A stretch of DNA of 34,142 bases from Hydrogenophilus sp. (GTDB lineage: Bacteria > Pseudomonadota > Gammaproteobacteria > Burkholderiales > Thiobacillaceae). The translations under genes and the position numbers were made by a program. This document shows positions 1 to 8,593 of the stretch, one piece after another. Position 1 is the first letter of the stretch; each line of letters starts with the position of its first letter. Location of the stretch: positions 1 to 34,142 of the forward strand of contig DYFK01000028.1 in NCBI GenBank assembly GCA_020725265.1, given 5' to 3'. Below the pieces are notes generated by a model that was not told the origin of the DNA, made no database searches, and saw only the letters and a list, made by a program, of their open reading frames with translations.

Positions 1-18
1 TGCGCTATGCCAAGACCT

Positions 19-152
19 GTCGGAAAACATTTGATTGTCGACAGATCTTCAACAGCCCTCTGCACCAAGCTCCGAGTGGCCGCAAAATTGTGCGGAAAAC
101 TGTGTCGCCAGACGCTACCATGCGGAAACCGCGTCTTGATGGTTTTCCGCTT
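19..152. promoter_or_regulatory. Probable res recombination region of the Tn3-family transposon
   Basis: Short inverted repeats lie just upstream of the resolvase gene, where Tn3-family res sites sit. One is TGTCG (19-23) facing CGACA (39-43). Another is GCGGAAACC (122-130) facing GGTTTTCCGC (141-150). A related GCGGAAAAC occurs at 92-100. The repeats and position are seen directly; the res assignment is inferred because no crossover site has been mapped. The tnpR promoter should also lie here. Confidence 0.45.
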
Positions 153-743
153 ATGTTAGTAGGTTACATGCGCGTGTCGTCAGATTCCGACCGGCAGAGC
201 ACGGACTTGCAGCGCGACGCGCTGCTCGCCGCCGGCGTCGATCCGCGTCACCTGTTCGAGGATTACGCCTCCGGCGCGAAGGACGACCGCGCCGGCTTGG
301 TGCAGGCGCTCGAATTCGTCAGGCCCGGCGACGTACTGGTCGTGTGGAAGCTCGACCGGCTCGGCCGATCGCTGTCGCACCTACTCACCATCGTGACCTC
401 GCTCAAGGACAAGCGGGTGGCGTTCCGCTCGCTGACGGAGAATCTGGACACCACCACGCCATCGGGCGAGTTTCTATTCCAGGTGTTCGGCGCGCTCGCG
501 CAGTACGAGCGCGCCTTGATCCAGGAGCGTGTCGTTGCCGGCCTGGCTGCTGCCCGCAAACGTGGCCGGATCGGTGGGCGGCCGCAGGCAATCACCGGCG
601 AGAAGCTGGATGCCATTATCGCCGCGCTCGAAGGTGGCATGTCCAAGGCAGCCGTGTGCCGCAACTTCGGCGTGAAGCGGACCACCTTGATCGAAACTCT
701 GACGCGGGCCGGCTGGCCCGCGTCAGTGCCCCCAGGAGCGTAG
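153..743 (+). CDS. tnpR: Tn3-family serine resolvase
   Basis: This 196-residue serine recombinase resolves transposon cointegrates at res. It opens with GYMRVS, placing the catalytic serine at about residue 9. The conserved KLDRLGRS segment follows, then the long E-helix region containing [18 protein letters not shown]-terminal helix-turn-helix of the Hin/resolvase type spans roughly residues 145-190. A GTG at 90 would add 21 residues. ATG 153 is preferred because family members begin a few residues before GYxRVS and because the upstream bases look like res subsites. The gene ends five bases before the transposase start, so the two are likely cotranscribed. Family assignment is secure; the exact Tn3 subgroup is not. 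Confidence 0.93.
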   Translation: MLVGYMRVSSDSDRQSTDLQRDALLAAGVDPRHLFEDYASGAKDDRAGLVQALEFVRPGDVLVVWKLDRLGRSLSHLLTIVTSLKDKRVAFRSLTENLDTTTPSGEFLFQVFGALAQYERALIQERVVAGLAAARKRGRIGGRPQAITGEKLDAIIAALEGGMSKAAVCRNFGVKRTTLIETLTRAGWPASVPPGA

Positions 744-747
744 CGGT

Positions 748-3714
748 ATGGCGGACGGCGGCGGCAGTAAGGAAGATCAGTGGGTATTGGCGCCAGCCGA
801 ACGCGAACTGGTGATGACCAAAAACCGGGCGAACCGGTTGGGCTTTGCCATCCTGCTGACCTTCTTCCGCGATCGCGGCCGTTTTCCGCGCGACGAAACC
901 GAAGTCGAGGTACAGGGCATAGCCGCGCTCGCCAAACAACTCGACGCACCCGCGCCCATCGATGGCGAAGCCTTCCTCACGGGCCGCACTGCCGAGCGGC
1001 TGCGCGGCGAAATCCGCGTGCGTTTCGGCTTCCGCGAAGCGACGGTAGCCGATGCCGAGATGCTGACGGAGTGGCTGCGTGATCATGTTGCCGGAGAAGT
1101 TGGCGGTGACATTGAGCCGATGATCGAGCGGCTGGAAGGACGTTGCCGCGAACTCGCCATCGAGCCGCCGAAACCAGACCGGATGGAGCGCATCGCGCGC
1201 AGTGCGTTGCGCTCCCACGAAGACCGCTTCCATAGCTGCGTGTATGGGCGGCTGCCGCCCGCGACTCGCGAACGCCTGGATGCCTTGCTGCGCCCAGAAG
1301 AATCGGGCCACGGGGAGAGCGCCGTTGAAGATGCTCAAGGCGAAGCCGCAGGCAACGCGCCGGCCGTCTTGCTGAAACTGCGCGGCAGTCCCGGCCGCCC
1401 AAGCCTTGCCAGCATGCAGGATGAGTTGGCGAAGCTCGAACTGATCCGGGGGATCGAGCTGTCTGCCGATCTGTTCGACCGGACTTCGCCGCGTGACCTG
1501 GAGCGCTGCCGCCAGCGTGTGTCGGTCGAGGTTCCCCGCGACCTGCGCCGACATCCCGATGCAGCGCGCCTCACCTGGCTGGCCGCTTTCGTCCACCTGC
1601 GCGCCCGCAGCCTGACCGACGACCTGGTGGACTTGCTGATCGAGACCATCCACCAGATCGGCGCGCGTGCCGAACGCAAGGTCGAACGCGAACTGCTGGA
1701 GGACCTCAAGCGCGTGTCCGGCAAGCAGAACCTGCTGTTCAATCTGGCCGACGCCACCTTGGCCCAGCCGGACGGCGTGGTGCGCGACGTGGTGTTTCCA
1801 GTGGTCGGCGAGCAGACGCTGCGCGATCTGGTCAAGGAGTGGAAGGCCACCGGCCCGACCTACCGCATCACGCTGCGCACTGTGATCCGCAATTCGTACC
1901 AGGGCCACTACCGGCGCATAGTACCGACCTTGCTGGCCGCGCTGGTATTCCGCTCCAACAACGACCGCCACCGCCCGGTGATGGACGCGCTCGCACTGGT
2001 GAAGCGCTTTGCCGACACCAAGGTGCATACCTTCCCAGCCGACATCGAGGTGCCGCTCGATGGCGTGGTACGTGGCCTGTGGCGAGAAGCCGTCATGGAG
2101 ACGGACGCCGCCGGCCGGGATCGGGTCAACCGCGTCACCTATGAAATCGCCGTGCTGGAAGCCCTGCGCGAGCGGCTGCGCTGCAAGGAAATCTGGGTGG
2201 TCGGCGCGAACCGCTACCGCAACCCCGACGACGATCTGCCGGCTGACTTCGAGCAAAACCGCGAGGACTACTACCGGGCGCTGAACCTGCCTCTCGATGT
2301 GGAGCGCTTCATCGCCGACTTGCAGGCCGAAATGCGCGCGGCGCTGTCCACCTTCGACGCTGGCTTGAAGAAGAATCCATCCGTCCGGCTGAGCAGCAAG
2401 GGCGGTGGCTGGATCACGCTGACGCCGCTCGATGCGCAACCCGATCCCCCCAATCTGACCGCGCTAAAGGCCGAACTCAATGTCCTCTGGCCGATGACCA
2501 GCCTGCTCGATATGGTCAAGGAAACCGATCTGCGGTTGAGCTTTACCGATGCCCTGAAAAGCCCGACCTCCTACGAGTCGATGGATCGCTCGGTGTTGCA
2601 GCCGCGCCTGCTCCTGTGTCTGCACGGCCTGGGCACCAATGCTGGCTTGCAGCGCATGGCCGGGCTGGATTCCGGCACCACGGCGCGCGACCTGGCCTAT
2701 GTGCGCCGCCGTTACATCAGCGTGGACGCGATGCGCCGCGCGATTGCCATCGTCGCAGACGGCACGCTGCAAGCCCGCAACCCGGCGATCTGGGGTAGCG
2801 GCACCACCGCTTGCGCGTCGGACTCGAAACACTTCGGCGCGTGGGATCAGAACCTCACCACGCAATGGCACGTCCGCTACGGCGGGCGCGGCGTGATGAT
2901 CTACTGGCATGTCGAGCGCAGCTCGCTGTGCATCCATTCGCAGCTCAAGTCGCCGTCGTCGTCGGAGGTGGCGTCGATGATCGAGGGCGTGATCCACCAT
3001 TGCACCGAGATGGAGGTGGATCGGCAGTATGTCGATTCGCACGGCCAGAGCACGGTGGCGTTCGCCTTCTGCCGCCTGCTGGGCTTCCAGTTGCTGCCAC
3101 GGCTGAAGGCCATCCACTCACAGAAGCTGTACCGGCCAGAGACCGGCAAGGCCGACGCCTACGCGAACCTGCAACAGATTCTGACCAAGCCCATCGACTG
3201 GGACTCGGTGCGGCAACAGTACGACCAGATGGTCAAGTACGCTACCGCGCTGCGCCTGGGGACAGCGGACACCGAAGCCATCCTGCGCCGCTTCACCAAG
3301 AAGAACGTGCAGCACCCGACCTACAAGGCATTCGCTGAGTTGGGCAAGGCGATCAAGACTATCTTCCTGTGCCGCTACCTGCACGACGAGGCGTTGCGCC
3401 GGGAAATCAACGAGGGGCTGAACGTAGTCGAGCAGTGGAACGGCGCGACCGACTTCGTGTTCTTCGCCCGCCGGGGCGAGATGGCGAGCAACCGCCGCGA
3501 GGATCACGAGGTCAGCATGCTCGCGCTGCACTTGATCCAGAACTGTATGGTCTACATCAACACGCTGATGATCCAGAAGGTCTTGGCCCTGCCGCATTGG
3601 CAGGGCAGGTTCACACCACGCGACTACGCCGCCCTGACGCCGCTGATCTGGGAACACGTCAACCCGTATGGTCGGTTCGATCTCGATATGAACACCCGGC
3701 TCGACCTACCGTGA
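748..3714 (+). CDS. tnpA: Tn3-family DDE transposase
   Basis: This 988-residue transposase has the usual full length for the family and carries out replicative transposition. The catalytic triad is readable: D692 in SDSKHF, D763 in VDSHGQS and E895 in NVVEQWNG. The N-terminal region starts like other Tn3 transposases, with a LxPxERE-type segment and a [10 protein letters not shown] stretch. The C-terminus has the normal [12 protein letters not shown] ending, so the gene is intact. The start is ATG 748, with an AGGAG at 733-737. It follows tnpR by four bases. The element end should lie just after the stop, and that is exactly where the truncated capV begins. Nothing in the reading frame suggests loss of activity. 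Confidence 0.95.
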   Translation: MADGGGSKEDQWVLAPAERELVMTKNRANRLGFAILLTFFRDRGRFPRDETEVEVQGIAALAKQLDAPAPIDGEAFLTGRTAERLRGEIRVRFGFREATVADAEMLTEWLRDHVAGEVGGDIEPMIERLEGRCRELAIEPPKPDRMERIARSALRSHEDRFHSCVYGRLPPATRERLDALLRPEESGHGESAVEDAQGEAAGNAPAVLLKLRGSPGRPSLASMQDELAKLELIRGIELSADLFDRTSPRDLERCRQRVSVEVPRDLRRHPDAARLTWLAAFVHLRARSLTDDLVDLLIETIHQIGARAERKVERELLEDLKRVSGKQNLLFNLADATLAQPDGVVRDVVFPVVGEQTLRDLVKEWKATGPTYRITLRTVIRNSYQGHYRRIVPTLLAALVFRSNNDRHRPVMDALALVKRFADTKVHTFPADIEVPLDGVVRGLWREAVMETDAAGRDRVNRVTYEIAVLEALRERLRCKEIWVVGANRYRNPDDDLPADFEQNREDYYRALNLPLDVERFIADLQAEMRAALSTFDAGLKKNPSVRLSSKGGGWITLTPLDAQPDPPNLTALKAELNVLWPMTSLLDMVKETDLRLSFTDALKSPTSYESMDRSVLQPRLLLCLHGLGTNAGLQRMAGLDSGTTARDLAYVRRRYISVDAMRRAIAIVADGTLQARNPAIWGSGTTACASDSKHFGAWDQNLTTQWHVRYGGRGVMIYWHVERSSLCIHSQLKSPSSSEVASMIEGVIHHCTEMEVDRQYVDSHGQSTVAFAFCRLLGFQLLPRLKAIHSQKLYRPETGKADAYANLQQILTKPIDWDSVRQQYDQMVKYATALRLGTADTEAILRRFTKKNVQHPTYKAFAELGKAIKTIFLCRYLHDEALRREINEGLNVVEQWNGATDFVFFARRGEMASNRREDHEVSMLALHLIQNCMVYINTLMIQKVLALPHWQGRFTPRDYAALTPLIWEHVNPYGRFDLDMNTRLDLP

Positions 3715-3716
3715 TC

Positions 3717-3754
3717 GAAATGGCGGCTGGTGACACGACTGCTTGCTCTACCCC
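3717..3754. repeat. Candidate right terminal inverted repeat/end of the Tn3-family transposon
   Basis: Many Tn3-family elements end in GGGG on the outward strand, within about 40 bases of the tnpA stop. Here the plus strand reads ...GCTCTACCCC up to 3754, giving GGGG at the tip of the complementary strand. Patatin homology begins essentially at that point. The partner repeat lies outside the window, so repeat identity and the 5-bp target duplication cannot be tested here. Confidence 0.4.
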
Positions 3755-4333
3755 AATTTCAAGCGTGGCCATCATTTCCGTATCGTTGATGTCGCCATGG
3801 CCACCAGTGCGGCGCCGGCATTTTTTCCGCGACATGTCTTCAACAACTGTCAGTACGTCGACGGCGGCCTTTTCGCCAACGCACCGGGGCTTCTTGGTTT
3901 ACACGAAGCGCATATCTTCTTCCAAAAGGATAACGAGGACGTCCGTTTGTTGTCGGTCGGTACCATGTCGTCTCGTTATACCGTGGATCCCAGCAGGAAC
4001 CGAGAAGGCGGTGTGCTCGACTGGGGTGGAGGATCTCTTCTCAAAATGCCGCGCCGCCTGTTTGGCCTGACCATATCTGCGAACGAAGTGCTAACTGATT
4101 TCATGCTTCGCCACCAGCTTGGGGAGCGCTACGTGCACCTCGACGATGACCTTACCGACGAACGCGCGAAGGCGGTTGGGCTCGATAAGGCGGACCATCA
4201 TGCACGTGAGGTTCTACTTGGTGCGGCTTCAGAACGGTCGAAGACTTTCATCAGCAGCCCAGCTTTTCACGTCCTCTTGGAGCACTCGCCCTCCGAGCCG
4301 GTCTTCTTCCATGGCGAGTCCGCTAGCAAATGA
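3743..4333 (+). pseudogene. capV: 5'-truncated CapV-type patatin phospholipase (CBASS effector), C-terminal part only
   Basis: The open frame encodes the C-terminal part of a bacterial patatin-like phospholipase. The segment VDVAMATSAAPAFFPRH and the catalytic-dyad motif YVDGGLFANAP are typical of CapV, the cyclic-dinucleotide-activated phospholipase of CBASS. The oxyanion-hole glycine motif and the GxSxG nucleophile of the N-terminal part are missing. No sequence for them exists between the transposase stop and this fragment. Homology starts near 3752, at the presumed Tn3 end, so insertion or a transposon-mediated deletion removed the front. The TTG at 3743 is only an arbitrary in-frame codon. 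The fragment is followed after ten bases by the CD-NTase gene, the standard CBASS order. As it stands it cannot be a catalytically competent lipase. Confidence 0.85.
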
Positions 4334-4343
4334 GGACCCAGCC

Positions 4344-5516
4344 ATGATCAAGCTCAACCGTCTCTTCTACACGACCACCGATGACAAGGTCTTCCTGGAT
4401 CGTATCGTCCCGACTCAGGAACAAACCGATGTGCTGATCGCCGCAAAAGATGCGATCCGCGATCACTTACGTCCACGAATTCGGGAGGCCACCACCAGGG
4501 TCTTGGGGATGGATAAAGCCGTCACGCCTCGATTCCGGACCCAGGGGTCATGGTCTTATAAGACGTGCGTTCAACCCGCGTGTCATCCACCGCAGGAAAT
4601 GGACTGGGACTTCGGCGTCTATCTTCCCATAACCGTTTGGGAGGAAAGCGGCCCGCCCCGCGCCATGGCGAGGCTCTATTTTGAGTTGGTGGAGCAGCTA
4701 CTGTCTGGTCTCTGCAAAGAGAAGGGCTGGACGCTTTATCACGGCAAGGAGACGTGTATCCGGGTGCAGATCAATACCTGGGCGCACATCGACATTCCGC
4801 TCTACGCCGCTCCCGAAGACGAGTTCACCCAAATTCTGGAAAAGGCCGCTCTATCGCGTGCAATGAGCGACGGGGCTCGCGATGTGTTCGTCGAAAGTTT
4901 CGATGATGCTGAGTTCTCCCAACAACAGTGGGAGGATATGGTCGACATCGTTATGGCTACGCGCGCGGGTGAGTGGAAGGTATCAGACCCGGAAGAAATT
5001 ACGCGGTGGTTCCTGGACCGAGTCCTGGAATACACCGATCAGCTTAGGCGTATTTGCCGCTATCTCAAGGCGTGGCGCGACTACCAGTGGAAGGACGGAA
5101 CCGGACCGACCTCTGTATGCCTGATGGTAGCCGTGGCACAAGCTTTCGAAACGCACGCTGGACGTGACGATCTCGCTCTGGAAAAGGCTGCCAGGAAGCT
5201 GGCCACAGCCTTGCGAGGCGAAGTCCGAGAACCGGCCATTGCCGAAGGCACGGAAGACTTCAACAAGCGTTTGGACACGTTGGCCAGAGAGGACGCGGCG
5301 CAACGGGCCGCCGCGCTTGCGGAGGCTCTCCGATCCGCCCGCATGCAGGCATCTCACCAGTCTGCGCTGGCGATCATCCAGCTCCAGGGGCAGTTAGGTG
5401 AACGGGTGCCAAACCGTGTTGATCTCGTTCAACCTGATTCGGGCGAGGACGCCATTCGCCTGATCGCGGCTGAGCGTGTATCGCGCCCAGTGGTGAAACC
5501 AACCAGCGCCGGTTGA
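4344..5516 (+). CDS. cdnA (dncV-like): CBASS CD-NTase, DncV-like cyclic dinucleotide synthase
   Basis: This 390-residue cGAS/DncV-like nucleotidyltransferase makes a cyclic dinucleotide signal on phage infection. The nucleotidyltransferase signature is complete. It has TQGSWSY with G68 and S69, then EMDWDFGVYLP carrying D87 and D89, and HIDIPLYAAPEDEF carrying the third acidic residue D150. The helical part RRICRYLKAWRDYQW closely resembles Vibrio DncV, indicating clade A, whose founding member makes 3',3'-cGAMP. The nucleotide product here is inferred, not shown. The C-terminus is a short flexible tail ending in TSAG, suited to conjugation by Cap2. GAGGA at 4332-4336 precedes ATG 4344. The next gene starts three bases after the stop. 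All catalytic residues are present. Confidence 0.93.
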   Translation: MIKLNRLFYTTTDDKVFLDRIVPTQEQTDVLIAAKDAIRDHLRPRIREATTRVLGMDKAVTPRFRTQGSWSYKTCVQPACHPPQEMDWDFGVYLPITVWEESGPPRAMARLYFELVEQLLSGLCKEKGWTLYHGKETCIRVQINTWAHIDIPLYAAPEDEFTQILEKAALSRAMSDGARDVFVESFDDAEFSQQQWEDMVDIVMATRAGEWKVSDPEEITRWFLDRVLEYTDQLRRICRYLKAWRDYQWKDGTGPTSVCLMVAVAQAFETHAGRDDLALEKAARKLATALRGEVREPAIAEGTEDFNKRLDTLAREDAAQRAAALAEALRSARMQASHQSALAIIQLQGQLGERVPNRVDLVQPDSGEDAIRLIAAERVSRPVVKPTSAG

Positions 5517-5519
5517 GGG

Positions 5520-7214
5520 ATGACCCACGTCTCGGTATTCGGGCTTGCCGAGGCGCTGCGACTCCTGCGGTCGTGGGGTTTCAAACCCAGTGGTTACAGT
5601 CGCGGAACCAGATCCTTCGAAGGAGCACTCGCGTGCAAAGGCGGTGACATCCAGGTCAGAATTTCCATCACGGATTGGGATTTCCTTGAATACCCGACGA
5701 TCCGGGTACTGGATCACTTGGATGTACTTCCGTCGTTGTCGCCGCACGTCGATCCAAAGGGGGACCTTTGCTATTTTGCCAAGGGCGCCGCGGTATTGGA
5801 CAGATATGATCCCGCCGAATCCATTGCACAGTGTCTGGATCAAGCTCGATATGTACTGGATCGAATTCGCCATGACCCAGACTATCGTTATGACGACATC
5901 CAGGATGAGTTTCTGTTGCACTGGGCCATTGGGGGGTCTGAAGCAGTCTTGCCAGTGTTGATAGGCACGGTTGACCAAGCATCGAAGTCTTCGAACTACT
6001 GGCTCGTTTCTCTTGGTACGGCAGCGCGCGCAGTCATCACGAATCACAAAGAGGAAGTCGAGGCGCTGGCGCGAGCATTGGGCGCGGAACCACCTGCCAG
6101 CACGGAATGCCCATGCTGGCTATTTAGTACGGACACACTCCCTGCGGTACCTGATGCAATCCCGTCCAACGTAAGTGAGCTTTTTGCTTGGCTTCGGGTT
6201 TGGGACAGGCCTCTCTATCACCAGATTCAGCGTGTCTTGGAGCGGGAACCTCAATACCTCCAGTACAAGATGGCGACGTTCGCGGTTCATACCCCGCTGG
6301 GCTGGTTGGGGTTTGGATTCGACCTCAACCCAGTCCATCGTCTTGGCACCCAGAAAAAGCCCAAGCTATACCGTCAGTACCTGCATTCACATGAAGGGTC
6401 GCGCGGAATCATCCGATTGGTATTGACCGAGTTCGGCCCCGATTTTGTACACGGTCGCAATCTCACCTATGGGACTCTGAAGGACAAGCGGATCGTAGTG
6501 GTTGGCGCAGGTGCGATTGGCTCGCACGTGGCGCCTGGCCTTATTCGACTGGGTGCCGGTACCGGTTGTGGCCAACTAGATATCGTGGATCCCGATTTGA
6601 TGATGCCCGAAAATCTGGGGCGGCATACTCTGGGCTACCCATCCTTGTTCAAGAGGAAGGCCGAGGCATTGTCGGCGGAATTGACGCGCCAATTTCCATT
6701 TTCAAAGGTACGCCCCCGTGTCGCCAATGTGCAGGATCTTAGGGATCTATTCAGAGCTGACTTGGTGATCGATGCAACTGGCGAGGAAATCATCAGTGAG
6801 CTGATCAATGCAATGCGTCTTGAGCGGGAAATTGATACTCCGGTATTGCACGTTCGCATCCGAGGAAACGGTGAGTGCGTGCAGACGTTCTGGGCTCAAG
6901 GACGAGAGTTGGCTTGCTTCCGGTGTCTGCTCCAGGCTGATCACAAGAACTATAGGCAGGAACGCTTTCCTGTGCTCAAGGCTGAACCACAGCGCAAGCA
7001 GCTTGCCTGTAGTGGGTTCACACCCTATGCCGTTAGTGCCCCCATGTCAGCAGCCGCACTGTGCATAGAGGTCATGGTCGACTGGCTCAGTACAGGTAAT
7101 CCAAGTCCAAGATTCAGAACGGCGCCATCCGCCAATGCAGAGGTATACACCGTGAAAAACCAGGATGTCAGACGGCTTGAGACATGCCCAGCGTGCGGAT
7201 CAAAAGATGTATAG
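5520..7214 (+). CDS. cap2: CBASS Cap2, E2-E1 ubiquitin-transfer-like fusion
   Basis: This 564-residue protein conjugates the C-terminus of the CD-NTase to target proteins and so primes signalling in type II CBASS. The N-terminal E2-like domain (about 1-150) contains HVDPKGDLCYF, making C84 the likely E2 cysteine. The C-terminal E1/ThiF-like adenylation domain begins near residue 320. It has the nucleotide-binding loop GAGAIG at 329-334 and the following LGAGTG...DIVDPDLMMPENLGRH segment. C497, in ACSGFTPY, is a candidate E1 cysteine by position; this is less certain. Two CxxC pairs, CFRC and CPACG near the end, probably bind zinc. The start is ATG 5520, three bases after the CD-NTase stop. 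The gene overlaps cap3 by eight bases if cap3 starts at 7207. Confidence 0.92.
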   Translation: MTHVSVFGLAEALRLLRSWGFKPSGYSRGTRSFEGALACKGGDIQVRISITDWDFLEYPTIRVLDHLDVLPSLSPHVDPKGDLCYFAKGAAVLDRYDPAESIAQCLDQARYVLDRIRHDPDYRYDDIQDEFLLHWAIGGSEAVLPVLIGTVDQASKSSNYWLVSLGTAARAVITNHKEEVEALARALGAEPPASTECPCWLFSTDTLPAVPDAIPSNVSELFAWLRVWDRPLYHQIQRVLEREPQYLQYKMATFAVHTPLGWLGFGFDLNPVHRLGTQKKPKLYRQYLHSHEGSRGIIRLVLTEFGPDFVHGRNLTYGTLKDKRIVVVGAGAIGSHVAPGLIRLGAGTGCGQLDIVDPDLMMPENLGRHTLGYPSLFKRKAEALSAELTRQFPFSKVRPRVANVQDLRDLFRADLVIDATGEEIISELINAMRLEREIDTPVLHVRIRGNGECVQTFWAQGRELACFRCLLQADHKNYRQERFPVLKAEPQRKQLACSGFTPYAVSAPMSAAALCIEVMVDWLSTGNPSPRFRTAPSANAEVYTVKNQDVRRLETCPACGSKDV

Positions 7215-7674
7215 CCCTATGCCGCTTGGGCCGGAGGGCGCGATGCTCCTCATCGAGGCAACCTTGCTGCATCGGCTAGAAGAATTCAGACAGGTCAAGG
7301 CCACAACACCGGAATCCGGCGGCATCCTGATGGGGTATCGGCGTGGGATTCACACGCATATCACTGAAGCCACCTTTCCCGTCCATGAAGATGTGCGCCG
7401 CCGGTTCGGCTTCGTGAGGCGCGCAGAACATCACACGCTGTTGGCAGTTCAGCGTTGGCATGAAACCGACGAGACACTGGATTATGTTGGTGAATGGCAT
7501 ACACATCCTGAAGATTACCCCTCACCATCCAGCATTGATCTTGTGCATTGGCGGAAAATCGTCCGTACATCCCCCCGTCAGATGGTTTTCTTAATCATCG
7601 GCCGTGTCAGCATCTGGTTGGGGATAATCACTGAGAATGATGTCGCGCGTATTCACTTCAGTATTGAGACATGA
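7207..7674 (+). CDS. cap3: CBASS Cap3, JAMM/MPN-family isopeptidase
   Basis: This 155-residue metalloprotease is expected to remove CD-NTase conjugates made by Cap2. The JAMM motif is complete: E36 in PESGGILMGYR, then H98, H100, S108 and D111 in EWHTHPEDYPSPSSID, matching HxHPx6Sx2D. The start is uncertain. ATG 7207 overlaps the cap2 stop and keeps an N-terminal segment (MPLGPEGAMLLIE) that resembles relatives. ATG 7243 has a much better Shine-Dalgarno (GGAGG at 7233-7237) and would give 143 residues. ATG 7219 is also possible. It is the last gene of the operon and converges on the LexA-like repressor gene. The frame is intact. Confidence 0.92.
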   Translation: MYSPMPLGPEGAMLLIEATLLHRLEEFRQVKATTPESGGILMGYRRGIHTHITEATFPVHEDVRRRFGFVRRAEHHTLLAVQRWHETDETLDYVGEWHTHPEDYPSPSSIDLVHWRKIVRTSPRQMVFLIIGRVSIWLGIITENDVARIHFSIET

Positions 7675-7752
7675 CCGCCTGCTGAACATCAGGCCGCACT
7701 GTGGCAACCGAACATGGAAAGCAGGACACGGCCGGTAGCAGGAAAGGCGTGT

Positions 7753-8328
7753 TCATCGGTACTTTCGAAAGCTACCGGTGACGACGCCGTAGATCTCCAG
7801 TTCGCCCTGGGGACGAATGGGCGGATAGGCCGGGTTGCCCGGCCTCAGGAAGATGCCGCGCTTATCCTTGGCCAGGTATTTGACGGTGAATTCGTTGTCG
7901 ACGATGGCGACCACGATGTCACCCATGGCGGCTGGCTGGGTGCGGTCGACGATGATGTGGTCGCCCTCCATCAGGCCAGCCTCGACCATGGAGTCGCCCT
8001 TAACCACCAGCAGCACTGTTCGGCTTGGCCGGGCGACCAGGTAGCTGTCGATGGCCAGACCATCGAAACCGGCGTCGTTGGCCGGCTGCGGAAGGCCGGC
8101 CCGCACGGTATCGATCACGGGCCTGGCGAAGAAAGCCTCGGTTGGCGCCAGGCGGCGGTCCGGGGTGGTGGTGAGGTAGCCGGCCAGCTTGAGTCGGTTC
8201 GCGAGGGCCGCCGCTGAGGACTTGGAGCGCAAGCCGACCAGCTGCCCTAGACTGGCCATGGAAGGCAAGGCGCGGTGGTCAGCGTAGTAATCCTGGAGCT
8301 GGGACAGGTAGTCTTGGTCGGTGGGCAT
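7753..8328 (-). CDS. LexA-like self-cleaving repressor (S24 family)
   Basis: This 191-residue protein has a LexA-type winged-helix DNA-binding domain (about 1-65) and an S24 peptidase domain. The catalytic serine is S113 in KGDSMVEAG and the lysine is K150 in FTVKYLA. An Ala-Gly bond at 86-87 (NDAG) is the likely self-cleavage site. DNA damage and RecA filaments should therefore inactivate it, as for LexA. ATG 8328 was chosen because the family begins at about this point; an upstream frame extension to 8493 covers promoter and operator DNA. The gene diverges from the relaxase and converges on cap3. It carries a matching SOS-type operator in its own promoter. It is an element-borne paralogue rather than the chromosomal lexA, judging by its setting. 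Confidence 0.88.
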   Translation of the reverse strand: MPTDQDYLSQLQDYYADHRALPSMASLGQLVGLRSKSSAAALANRLKLAGYLTTTPDRRLAPTEAFFARPVIDTVRAGLPQPANDAGFDGLAIDSYLVARPSRTVLLVVKGDSMVEAGLMEGDHIIVDRTQPAAMGDIVVAIVDNEFTVKYLAKDKRGIFLRPGNPAYPPIRPQGELEIYGVVTGSFRKYR

Positions 8329-8340
8329 CTGGCAAGCAAT

Positions 8341-8354
8341 CGAACGAACGTTCG
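8341..8354. promoter_or_regulatory. SOS-type operator, CGAAC-N4-GTTCG
   Basis: The 14-base sequence CGAACGAACGTTCG matches the CGAACNNNNGTTCG pattern known for Gram-positive LexA operators, with perfect five-base arms. It lies two bases downstream of the -10 element of the repressor promoter, so a bound repressor would cover the transcription start. The match and position are seen directly. Binding by the adjacent LexA-like protein is inferred. Confidence 0.6.
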
Positions 8355-8356
8355 AC

Positions 8357-8385
8357 AGCTTAGAGAGGTGGGTTTGCACTGTCAA
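8357..8385 (-). promoter_or_regulatory. Sigma-70-type promoter of the LexA-like repressor gene
   Basis: On the minus strand a perfect -35 TTGACA (8385-8380) is followed, after exactly 17 bases, by TAAGCT (8362-8357), a weak -10. Transcription would start inside the SOS-type operator and run into the repressor gene. The perfect -35 and ideal spacing support the call; the -10 matches only three of six consensus bases. Confidence 0.5.
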
Positions 8386-8593
8386 TTCCGTGACAACTCC
8401 ACGCCCAATGTCTACATGATGATGCGTGCGACAAAAAAATGGGCAGCCATTCTGCACACTGACCATCCGTAGAATTCGTCCAATTCTTTGCACTTATTCC
8501 TGAGCAATCCAGGGCCTAAGCTGCCCGCCATGCTCAAGTCCCCCTGCCCAAAACGTTGGACCGCCCGCCATCTGCTGAACCGGGTGCGCCCGC

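Noticed and set aside
616..2439. 607-codon open frame on the minus strand opposite the transposase
   Set aside because: It is antisense to a complete tnpA with all catalytic residues. High GC keeps the reverse frame open, and the translation shows no domain.
3715..3754. A separate small gene between tnpA and the CD-NTase starting at the TTG 3743
   Set aside because: The translation is continuous with patatin C-terminal homology. The TTG has no ribosome site and the N-terminal catalytic motif is absent, so it is treated as a truncated gene.
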